Source: Candidatus Omnitrophota bacterium
GTDB lineage: Bacteria > Omnitrophota > Gorgyraeia > Aquiviventales > Aquiviventaceae
DNA: 5,748 nucleotides
Direction of reading: 5' to 3'
NCBI GenBank assembly: GCA_020057015.1
Contig: JAGVGS010000212.1
Location: forward strand, 1 to 5,748
The position numbers were made by a program, and so were the translations under genes. Under the pieces are notes generated by a model. That model was not told the DNA's origin. It saw nothing but the letters and a program-made list of their open reading frames with translations, and searched no databases. The first letter of the stretch is position 1. Every line of letters starts with the position of its first letter. This document shows, piece after piece, positions 1 to 5,748 of this stretch.

Positions 1-315
1 ACCCAGTACCCCTCCTACGCGTTCGAAGCCGCCGGTGATCTCTCGGCGCCTATTGCTGAACCGCTGGTGGATGCCGCTGGCCATCTCGAGCGCGATGCAA
101 CGGGCCGGGCCATCCTCCGTGTCAACGTCGATCTCCTGGCCCGTGTGCTCACGCAGCCGCTGCGTGGCCGCGCGCTCAGCCCGGCCGCAGAGGCGCGGTT
201 GCTCAATTCCATCATGGTGCATGAAGGCGTGCATGTGCGCTTCCCGCGCTGGGGTGGAGAATTGATGGCGTACGCGACCCAAGCCCTGCACGCTTCGGTG
301 TTAGCGCTGCAAGTC
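1..315 (+). other. Protein module: putative zinc metallopeptidase-like domain, N-terminally cut
   Basis: Residues about 1-105 of the fragment. The sequence shows HEGVH at residues 74-78 (bases 220-234), the HExxH zinc-binding and catalytic pattern, on a helix preceded by the hydrophobic run LLNSIMV. A possible third ligand is E87 in GGELMAY, eight residues after the second His. The preceding VNVDLLARVL reads like the strand and helix that come before the HExxH helix in small peptidase folds. The zinc-peptidase role is inferred from this motif only: the spacing to E87 is short for a classical gluzincin (usually 18 or more residues), so the third ligand may lie elsewhere, or the module may be inactive. 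The upstream part of the domain may lie outside the window. Confidence 0.45.
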
Positions 316-3300
316 CTGCGCAGTGGATGGCGAGGCGAGCCCTCAGCCCCATCGGCCGAGCGCTTCAGGGAACTGGTCGCACCCGCCCTCACCGATCTCG
401 AAGGCGAGCGTGCAGAGCTGGAGGCACAGAAGGCTGCCCTCGAAGCCGAGCGACCGGGCCAGTTAGAGGACCTCAAGGCCCTTTATCAGCGGCACTTTGA
501 TATTCCGATCGATGTACTCGTGGCCGATTTGGCGCAGGAAGCCGTGCAAGTCCCTGTGCGGCAGGCTTTGCACGAGTATGCCCAAGGGCTGGACTCGCAT
601 GATGCCGTCGCTCAGGCCCGGCTGCGCGGCACGCTCAAGGAGTTGCTAGGTGCGACGCGCGGCGAGGCGCGCGCCGAGGCGGCCATCGCGGCGCTGCGTA
701 CGACGATGTTCCAGGCCCAATTGCCCCAGGCCAAGGTGATGGGTGGGGCTTGGCAGCGATTGATGGCTGGCGAGCGGCTGCGCACGATTCCGAACATCCG
801 CCCAGGAGGCAGTCGCATCCCGCACGTCAGCCGCCCGGATGTACGCTACAAGGCTGGCGTGATTTTTGGCGATGCCCTCGCCAGCATGTTTGAGACGGAT
901 CGGCAGCTCAATGGGATTGAAGCGCGGTTGGCCGCGATGGAGCAGTCGAGGGCCGCTTGGAGCGCCTGGCTGCAGCAATTGCGAGCCGATCGCGCGACCG
1001 CATCGCGAGGCGCGTTCATGCGCCGGCTGGTGGTGACGGTGGCGCTAGTGGGCACGCTGCTCAAGATGGCGAGCGTGCCGGCGCCGGTGAATGCGGCGAC
1101 GGCACAGCCCATTCGTCCCGGGGCGAAGGTGCAGGGCCAGGCCTCTGAGGCCACCATCCGGCAGGGCCGAGCGGAAATCCGCTTTGTCTTGAAGGAAGCT
1201 CACCGCTTGCTCCAGCAGGGCAACCCGCAGGTGCAGTCTCTGGCCTTGGATCGTATCAACCAGCTACTGCAGCGGCCGCAGCGCGCACGGCTCATGCCGC
1301 GAGCCCGCACCACGGCCTTGCTTGAGGGGATCATTACGGATAATTCGCGGCTGTTCACGGTGCAGGTGGATGCGGTGCACGCGCTGGCCGGCCTGCCGGG
1401 GGTGCAAGCCATCGCTGCGCTGGAGCGCACCGCCCAGCAGGCGCTGGATGATGAGGTCCGCATTGCCGCACGCTTAGGCCTGTGGTGGCGACAGCTCAGC
1501 AGCGTGCAGAAGACCACGATCAGCGATGAGGCGATCGAAGCCCAAGTGCGCGACGTGGTGGCTGCCGAGGTAGGAAGCTGGTGGGTGCAGACGATATTGG
1601 CCTGGCTCTCTGAGACCGAGGCTACCAAACAGCGGCAGGCTCGCGAGCACTTCACCGCGATGTACGTGGAGCGCTACCAGTCTACCCGGCAGCGGCTCAG
1701 CCGTGGGTTTGACTCCGATGCGTACCGGGAGATGGTGCGTCAGCATGGGTTATCGCCTGAGGCGGAAAAGGATTTGGCTACCGTGGCGCGCCGCTACGGT
1801 CTGAGCGAACAGACGCACCAGCAGTTGTTTGCCGCTACGCGCGCGATTCTGATCGCGGAGAACTGGGGCCGCCATTACACAACGGTCCGCGTGCCCACCC
1901 GCGGCCGGCAGATGCGCCTGGTGCAGCAGGTGGTCCGCAGCCCGAAGGATGCTTTTGGCCGCAGCCAGATGCTGAAGGGGCGGGCCCGCTTGGTGCAGCA
2001 GCGCAACCGCGCGATGCTGGGCAGCCGGCCCTTGAATCTGGAAGACCCGGTGGACAACACCGCGCTGGGCCTCTTCCATGTCTGGAACTTGCTCAATGAC
2101 TACGGTGGCGATGTGAACGCCGTGGCCACGGCTTACAACGGCGGCAAAGGGCGTGTGGGTATTCCTGACGAGATCCTGAACAACGAGACCGCTGTCTATC
2201 GGCGCAAGGTGCAGATCGCCTACGAGGAGTTGCTCAGCCGCGCGCCCAAGTTGGCACCTGTCACGATGCCCACGCCTGCGGCTACCGGCCAGCGCACCCG
2301 CGCGGTCCGTCACCTAGTCCGCGGCCTGACCACCCCGGCCCCACTGAGGATGTCATTCCTCGAGTCGGTCCCGCCGATCGTCTTTGACCTGGTGTGGGAA
2401 GCAGGGAAATGGCTCTTCAAACAGATGCAGCCAACCGCTCCCACACCGGCTGTGGCTCCGACACCTGCCCCCACGCCAACGGAGGGGAGGGCCCTGAAGA
2501 AGACGATTGTGCCGGTTGCGCTGCTGGCGCTCCTCGGGCCATTGGCTATCGGCGTCGGCATCTCCGGGGCCGCGACCGGGGCGGCGGTGGGGCAGGCGGC
2601 GGGAGGGGCGGAGTGGCTCTTGTATGCTGTCGGCGGATTAGCAACCCTCGTGCTTGTTTACAGAGCGGGCAAGGCCCTCTTGCGGCATCTGGTCCGCGCG
2701 TGGGCCCAAGATTCAGAACTGGGGCAACGGGCCTTGGAACTGCTTCGTCAATTCGACCTCCTGGAACGCGAGGCGCGAGTCTTGCCGCGGCAAGACCGCA
2801 AGCATCTGCGCATTCTGCTACAGCAAGATCGAAATTTCCTCTATTCGATGCTGCTAGCCCACGTGTGGTCCCCCACGGCACTGCAGGACACCGCATCCCT
2901 TGAGCAGATGGAGCGAGAGTTGACATTCCATAGGATGGTGGACCTGCGACTTGGGCTCGCGAAGCAACAGGAACAAAAACTTGAAAAAGCATACTGGGCC
3001 TATGAGAAGGCGGTGAGGGCCCGGTTCCGGATGGACAGTCTTAGTCCCCGCTATCCGGAAACGCTTCGTCAACTGATTGCGCAAGGCGAGTCATTGCGCG
3101 AGCAGTTCAGGCAGCTAAAGGATGAGCAGGCTGGACTCCTGGCATCTGCCTCATCTTGGATCGATGGTTCACAAGACGAGCGCGCCGGGCAAAAGCGTGA
3201 CCTCCGGTGGCTGGTTGATGCTAAGGGTGTGTCATCCTGGCAGCCAAGGTTTCTTAACGAGGACATTAGGGAACTCCAGCAGGAGCTTGATCGGCAGCCT

Positions 3301-5748
3301 CCTTCATTGCTGGTGGGAGCACCTCAAGCGACCCGCGCGCCGCCGAGCACGGTGACGCAGCGCGCCGCGTGGTTCTTGAGCCTCTTCCTTCTCGGTGCGG
3401 GAGCGCTACTGAGCGTGATCGGCTATTATCGTGCCTCCACGAACCTCGATCGTCCCATGTCCTCGCCCGTAACGGTGACCGCCACGTCAGCGCCGACCCC
3501 GACCGCTACGCCCATGCCGGCATCCAGCGCGACGCCCACATCTGCGGCAGCGCCTGATGCTGTATCGGAATCAGGGCCCCGAGCGTTTGTGGAAAGCACG
3601 CCCGCGCCGACCCCGGTCCGGCGCTTGAATGCGCAAGAACAGGCATTCGAAGCCGAAGCCTTAAGTCCCATGCGCGCCGCCCTTGAAGGCGTGTTGCAGG
3701 GGCCGCTCGGCCGTCGCTTGCCCCCCAGTCGTCTGACCCCCGAGTTCTCTCGTCAACTTGGCGAGAAGCGCGACGAGCTGGCTGCCTTGCAGGCCCTGGA
3801 GGATGAGGAGCCTTCCATCGCCGCGCGGCGCATGATTCTAGAAATTGAATTGAGCCTGTGGGACGCGTTCACCCAGTGGCAGCAGAATCGGGCCATCCAA
3901 AAGAATCTCCGACAGCTCGACTGGGTCGATACCGGCTTTGTCAGCACCCTGCTCGACAAGCTGGGCGAACTCCAGCGGCTCTACCGCCCCTACGAAGATG
4001 CCGAGCTGGGGGCGCTCTCACCGGATGAGGTGACCCAAGTCAACGCGCTGTTGGCTGCCTGGAGCGTGTTGGCGCTGCATGAGTCGCTGGGCCCGTTAAG
4101 CGACCAAACTGCGGGGCGTCAGAAGGCTGTGGATGGCAGCTTGCCTGTCTTGGTGAACCTGAAGCGGTTGCAATGGCTGTGGGAGGACCGCACGTTAGCG
4201 CAGTTGCAGGATCCGGCGGTGATGGAAAGTGACGCCATCGACTTAAGCGCACAGTGGGCCCAGTTCGCCCAGGCGGCCGACCAGTTCCATCGGATGGCGG
4301 CGCGGGGCATCGGAGAGATCAAGGCGCCAGGGCGGAAAGAGGCGTACACATCCCGTCCAACACCGCGCGCGACCCCGAGCTCAACAGTCGCGTCGGTGAC
4401 GCCCACGCCTTCATCCGCCCCAAGCCCCACACCCCTCGGCGCCGCGGTGATGGTCAATCAACAGATACTGGCCTTTATGCAAGGGTCTTTCCGTAGTTCG
4501 GTTCTTGGTCTTGAGGAGGAAGCCCTATATGGTGACGAGGAAGATGCAGAAAACTCAAGTGTAAAGCTAGTACAGCAGGCCAAAGCAATTAATGTCGCTT
4601 TTGGTGATGCGGCTGCGGCGTTGGTCGACACGTTAAAGGACGGCATGCCCACCCCGAGCCGGCCAGCAGCTTGGCAAGCGATGATGGATGCCACGGCTCG
4701 GTTGAATGAGGAGTCTTTGATACCGGCGGGATTATTCCTGGCTGTGGATGTCCGCACCGTCTATGTAGATCCGGAATTCCGTCACGCAACGCAAAATGGG
4801 GAGTTTATGCTCTACCACTGGGAGAAAGCTCAAACGTTTCAAGTGAAGGGTCAGTCATTGATCGTCGCCCAGGTCCGGGATGCGTGGCCCGAGACCACGC
4901 GCGGTTTGACGGATGAGGGTGTCGCCGGTAGATATCTACCTGAACAGCGCGTTGCCCTCATCAAGCTGGATCACCTGGAGCTCGCTGTCAGTAGGATCCA
5001 GGAGTTGGCCTTGGGCCGTTACACCGCCCTTAATCCTGTGACCCATGAGGTCAATGACGTGGTTCGTGCCCTCATCCAGGAAGACTATGTTCAAGCCGGC
5101 GGCATGGAAGCCCTGATGCGTGAGCGCATCGTGGATGTCGAGGCGCACGAAGTCTTCCATGCCATGCAGTACCTGGCCGGTGTGACCTACCGGGGCTCTG
5201 AGTCGATCGGCACGGACATGCCTCCGGGGTCCGTGGCAGAAGAGGCGAACAGTTACCTGGCGGGTCTTGCGATCAACCCCGGGGCACGCAATGAGCTGGC
5301 TCTTTGGATTGTCTCGTCGCTCGAGAAGCCGAGCGCCACGAATTATGCGCGGCAATATATCCTCCGCAATGTGGGGCAGGAGCTGGGGCTGGTAGAGTCC
5401 GGTACGCTGGTGGACACCAAAGCGCGGGGCATCGAGCTGTTGGAGCGCATGGGTGACCAGGGCGTGACCGATGGCCAAGTGCGTCAGGCCGCCCGGCGGG
5501 TGTACGAACGCGACTTTGGCGATCTCGCGGCGCATCTGGAGCCGGTGCTGCCCGCGCTGAGGGAACTGGTGGGCGAGACGAATCTTGCTGTTGACGCGAC
5601 GATAACGCCTGCGTCCGCGCTCGGCAAGGGCCTGGAGCAGTATCGCCTCCTCGGCCGCCTGCCGAAAGTCGAGCTGCCTGGGCCGCTGCCGGCGGGTGCG
5701 CAGGACGCCGAGAAGGCCGGCTGGAGCGGCGGTGGGCAGGTGACCCCG
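1..5748 (+). CDS. Internal fragment of a giant multidomain envelope protein (lytic transglycosylase plus two putative zinc metallopeptidases), partial at both ends
   Basis: Frame 1 is open for all 1916 codons, with no stop, so neither the true start nor the true end is in the window. Several recognisable protein motifs lie in this one frame: HEGVH (residues 74-78), an SLT domain ending in AYNGGKGRV (711-719), three Pro/Thr linkers, several hydrophobic segments, and HEVFH (1716-1720). This shows that the frame is real coding sequence and not a GC-rich artefact. Codons mostly end in G or C, with softer bias around 2840-3300 and 4440-4860. No cysteine codon occurs. The mixture of wall-lytic, peptidase, membrane and linker segments suggests a protein anchored in, or exported across, the cell envelope. 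Giant proteins of this style are known from Omnitrophota and some other uncultured phyla; the assignment here is inference. I do not recognise a named full-length family. Residue n corresponds to bases 3n-2 to 3n. Confidence 0.93.
316..1017 (+). other. Protein region: Ala/Leu/Gln-rich helical segment of unknown function
   Basis: Residues about 106-339. The part at 126-163 is very rich in Glu, Leu and Ala (for example LEGERAELEAQKAALEAE) and looks like a short coiled coil. The rest (165-260) is Ala, Leu, Gln, Arg rich without proline breaks, typical of helical bundles. A Gly/Pro/Arg-rich turn at 261-280 separates it from another helical part (281-335) that leads directly into the signal-like hydrophobic segment. 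I recognise no family. It may be a spacer or scaffold linking the N-terminal peptidase-like module to the membrane-proximal part. There are no catalytic motifs I can name. Confidence 0.5.
1018..1104 (+). other. Internal signal-peptide-like or short membrane segment
   Basis: Residues 340-368 begin MRR, followed by an uninterrupted hydrophobic run LVVTVALVGTLL (343-354), then a small-residue and proline-containing stretch ending VNAATA. That is the n-, h- and c-region layout of a Sec signal peptide, with a plausible signal peptidase I site after NAA (364-366). The hydrophobic core of 12 residues is short for a full transmembrane helix unless it extends to about residue 363. Because the frame is open upstream, this is an internal segment and not a demonstrated start. 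By the positive-inside rule the RR places residues before it in the cytoplasm and the following SLT region outside. Confidence 0.6.
1105..1812 (+). other. Protein region: helical, possibly HEAT-like segment before the lytic transglycosylase domain
   Basis: Residues about 369-604. Short amphipathic helical units such as VQSLALDRINQLLQ (411-424) and VQAIAALERTAQQALDDEVRIAARLG (split here over 469-493) resemble the A and B helices of HEAT or Armadillo-like repeats, but I see only one or two units, so this is weak. Two tryptophan pairs stand out: WW at 495-496 in RLGLWWRQL and WW at 527-528 in GSWWVQTILAWL. Residues 540-604 are charged and helical and lead into the SLT core, as the helical superhelix does in Slt70-type lytic transglycosylases. 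It may therefore be a helical support for the catalytic domain. Function unknown. Confidence 0.45.
1813..2235 (+). other. Lytic transglycosylase (SLT, lysozyme-like) catalytic domain
   Basis: Residues about 605-745. Lytic transglycosylases cleave the glycan strands of peptidoglycan between MurNAc and GlcNAc, forming 1,6-anhydroMurNAc, using one catalytic glutamate. The visible motif series matches the family order: helix AILIAENWG with candidate catalytic E620 (bases 1858-1860), then SPKDAFGRSQML (648-659) matching the S-x-x-A-x-G-x-x-Q-M block, then LEDPVDNTALGLFHVWNLL matching the 'dP..Ni..G..yL..Ll' helix, then YGGDVNAVATAYNGGKGRV (701-719) matching the AYNaGpGrV motif, and finally NETAVYRRKV (727-736) matching the closing ET..Y..kV. 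The residue after the catalytic Glu is Asn instead of the usual Ser of family 1, and the gap between E620 and the GxxQ block is roughly 15 residues longer than usual. This is the firmest domain call. The domain must act outside the cytoplasm. Confidence 0.8.
2236..2430 (+). other. Protein region: short stretch between SLT domain and first linker
   Basis: Residues 746-810. It begins with a proline- and threonine-containing turn (APVTMPTPATG, 753-763) and continues with an Arg-rich part (QRTRAVRHLVRG, 764-775). It ends in an amphipathic aromatic helix with alternating hydrophobic and acidic positions (FLESVPPIVFDLVWEAGKWLF, 786-806). That last helix is not hydrophobic enough to call a membrane span because of E788, D797 and E800, but it could lie on a membrane surface. 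No family recognised. Confidence 0.4.
2431..2481 (+). other. Pro/Thr/Ala linker 1
   Basis: Residues 811-827 read PTAPTPAVAPTPAPTPT, a low-complexity, disordered Pro/Thr linker that directly precedes the hydrophobic hairpin. Such linkers commonly connect extracytoplasmic domains and span wall or periplasm. They are frequent in Chloroflexota and giant-protein-bearing phyla. Confidence 0.8.
2503..2661 (+). other. Hydrophobic hairpin with glycine zipper (two membrane segments)
   Basis: Residues 835-858 (IVPVALLALLGPLAIGVGIS and following) and 872-887 (WLLYAVGGLATLVLVY) are hydrophobic enough to be membrane helices. Between and overlapping them, G856, G860, G864 and G868 are spaced exactly four residues apart with small residues between (GAATGAAVGQAAG, bases 2566-2604), a perfect GxxxGxxxGxxxG glycine zipper. 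Glycine zippers pack membrane helices tightly and occur in pore-forming and outer-membrane proteins. Lysines K833-K834 flank the first helix and R888, K891, R895 follow the second, so the positive-inside rule favours both ends on the same, cytoplasmic, side. That is hard to reconcile with an extracytoplasmic SLT domain unless one hydrophobic segment does not cross the membrane. Confidence 0.7.
2698..3300 (+). other. Protein region: long charged helical / coiled-coil segment
   Basis: Residues about 900-1100. It is rich in Leu, Gln, Glu, Arg and Lys with few prolines or glycines (for example LGQRALELLRQFDLLERE, 907-924; LAKQQEQKLEKAYWAYEK, 986-1003; LREQFRQLKDEQAGLL, 1032-1047; DIRELQQELDRQP, 1088-1100), with heptad-like hydrophobic spacing. 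It sits between the glycine-zipper hairpin and the next membrane helix, so it forms a loop of about 230 residues between membrane elements. Codon choice is softer here (caa, aaa, gaa, ctt, agt) than upstream. No family or catalytic motif recognised; a scaffold or oligomerisation role is inference. Confidence 0.6.
3364..3429 (+). other. Transmembrane helix
   Basis: Residues 1122-1143 (AAWFLSLFLLGAGALLSVIG then YY) form a clean 20-22 residue hydrophobic helix preceded by R1112 and R1121 and followed by a single R1144. The positive-inside rule slightly favours the N-terminal side in the cytoplasm, putting the following Thr/Pro linker, helical domain and second metallopeptidase outside. This is the most convincing single membrane span of the window. 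Confidence 0.8.
3454..3615 (+). other. Thr/Pro/Ser/Ala linker 2
   Basis: Residues 1152-1205 are low complexity: PMSSPVTVTATSAPTPTATP, then PASSATPTSAAAPD, an interruption with a few acidic residues, and STPAPTP. It directly follows the membrane helix, the usual place for a flexible stalk lifting a domain off the membrane on its outer face. Its DNA is a run of acc/acg/ccc/ccg/gcg codons. No tandem nucleotide repeat of fixed period is evident. Confidence 0.8.
3622..4335 (+). other. Protein region: all-helical domain of unknown function between linkers 2 and 3
   Basis: Residues about 1208-1445, a block of about 240 residues bounded on both sides by Thr/Pro linkers, so probably an independent folding unit. 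It is rich in Leu, Ala, Gln and Trp: for example QAFEAEALSPMRAALEGVL (1214-1232), MILEIELSLWDAFTQWQQNR (1278-1297), VNALLAAWSVLALHESLG (1347-1364), LKRLQWLWEDRTL (1387-1399) and AQWAQFAQAADQFHRMAARG (1417-1436). It lacks membrane-strength hydrophobic runs and any catalytic motif I can name. The length, helicity and regular aromatic positions would suit a binding or scaffold domain, but no family is recognised. Confidence 0.55.
4348..4437 (+). other. Thr/Pro/Ser linker 3
   Basis: Residues 1450-1479 (TSRPTPRATPSSTVASVTPT, then PSSAPSPTP) form a third low-complexity linker. Together with linkers 1 and 2 it frames the modules. It separates the helical domain from the second metallopeptidase module. 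Confidence 0.8.
4447..5400 (+). other. Putative zinc metallopeptidase module (HEVFH)
   Basis: Residues about 1483-1800. HEVFH at 1716-1720 (bases 5146-5160) is an HExxH zinc site within helix VDVEAHEVFHAMQYLAG. E1747 and E1748 in GSVAEEANSYLAGLA lie 26 and 27 residues after the second His, in the range expected for the third zinc-binding Glu of gluzincins, and the EEANSYL helix resembles their second metal-binding helix. Before it comes a mixed stretch with probable beta strands (LFLAVDVRTVYVDPEF, 1578-1593; QTFQVKGQSLIVAQVRDAW, 1611-1629; ALIKLDHLELAV, 1652-1663), as expected in a peptidase N-lobe. An acidic patch (EEEALYGDEEDAE, 1505-1517) near the module start may be disordered or bind cations. 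The substrate is unknown. Assignment rests on motif plus spacing; no exact family recognised. Confidence 0.6.
5401..5748 (+). other. Protein region: helical C-terminal portion, continuing past the window
   Basis: Residues about 1801-1916. Helical, charged sequence (TKARGIELLERMGDQ, 1806-1820; VRQAARRVYERDFGDLAAHL, 1827-1846; LPALRELVGET, 1850-1860) follows the second peptidase module and probably completes its helical lobe. The last 25 residues become rich in Pro and Gly (LPGPLPAGAQ, then GWSGGGQVTP), suggesting a linker towards the next module. The frame is still open at the last base, so the protein continues. No family recognised. Confidence 0.5.

Noticed and set aside
1018..1020. ATG as the start of a separate SLT gene
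   Set aside because: The same frame is open upstream with a plausible peptidase-like module and there is no good ribosome binding site or intergenic gap, so a separate gene is not supported. Kept as a finding about an internal signal-like segment.
1750..2313. 187-codon open frame on the minus strand
   Set aside because: It is antisense to the SLT domain, the best-supported coding sequence in the window, and its His/Ala/Gln/Arg-rich translation looks like a shadow.
2394..2903. 169-codon plus-strand frame in another phase
   Set aside because: It overlaps the glycine-zipper hairpin of frame 1 and has a Gly/Arg/Pro-rich composition with a cysteine cluster typical of out-of-frame reading of GC-rich DNA.
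3454..4437. Possible DNA tandem repeats or CRISPR-like array in the Thr/Pro-rich stretches
   Set aside because: The repetition is at the amino-acid level with variable codons and no fixed period or conserved repeat unit, so these are protein linkers and not DNA repeats.
4513..4564. Strong ribosome-binding-like GAGGAGGA (4513-4520) eight bases before an ATG at 4529
   Set aside because: The ATG is out of frame with the main protein and gives only 11 codons before TAA at 4562. The purine run encodes Glu-Glu-Glu in frame 1, so it is explained by the protein.
4936..5535. 199-codon open frame on the minus strand
   Set aside because: It lies entirely opposite the second peptidase module, whose motifs are in frame 1 of the plus strand. 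Its translation shows no recognisable motif or domain order; long antisense frames are common opposite GC-rich genes.

Overview
The whole window is one uninterrupted + strand reading frame. Frame 1 runs from base 1 to base 5748 (1916 codons) with no stop codon, no start that must be used, and no room for an intergenic region. The window is therefore an internal slice of a very large gene; both true ends lie outside it. I see no rRNA, tRNA, CRISPR array, insertion sequence, terminator or promoter, and the other open frames on both strands look like GC-rich shadows of this frame.

The protein is modular. In order it shows: (1) a putative zinc-metallopeptidase-like module with HEGVH at residues 74-78; (2) Ala/Leu/Gln-rich helical sequence; (3) an internal segment that looks like a signal peptide (residues 340-368); (4) a helical, possibly HEAT-like stretch; (5) a soluble lytic transglycosylase (SLT/lysozyme-like) domain at about 605-745; (6) a Pro/Thr linker followed by a hydrophobic hairpin with a perfect GxxxGxxxGxxxG glycine zipper; (7) a long charged helical or coiled-coil region; (8) a further membrane segment at 1122-1143 and a Thr/Pro/Ser linker; (9) an all-helical domain with no family I recognise; (10) a third Thr/Pro/Ser linker; (11) a second putative zinc metallopeptidase with HEVFH at 1716-1720; and (12) an open C-terminal helical tail. 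There is no cysteine anywhere in the 1916 residues.

The organism is a GC-rich bacterium using the standard code, with strongly G/C-ending codons in most of the frame. Giant, mostly unannotated, membrane-anchored proteins with isolated peptidase or wall-lytic domains are known from Candidatus Omnitrophota (formerly OP3) and some other uncultured phyla. Omnitrophota is my best guess, at moderate to low confidence. Chloroflexota (which favour TPTP linkers), Planctomycetota and other PVC lineages are alternatives.

Taken together, one polypeptide carries a peptidoglycan-cleaving domain flanked by two candidate metalloproteases, tied together by membrane segments and flexible linkers. I infer an envelope-anchored cell-wall or surface-protein remodelling protein, possibly used against other cells. 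The combination is the most notable thing in the window. The lytic transglycosylase match is the firmest domain call, the two metallopeptidase calls rest on short motifs, and the remaining modules are described only by their sequence character.
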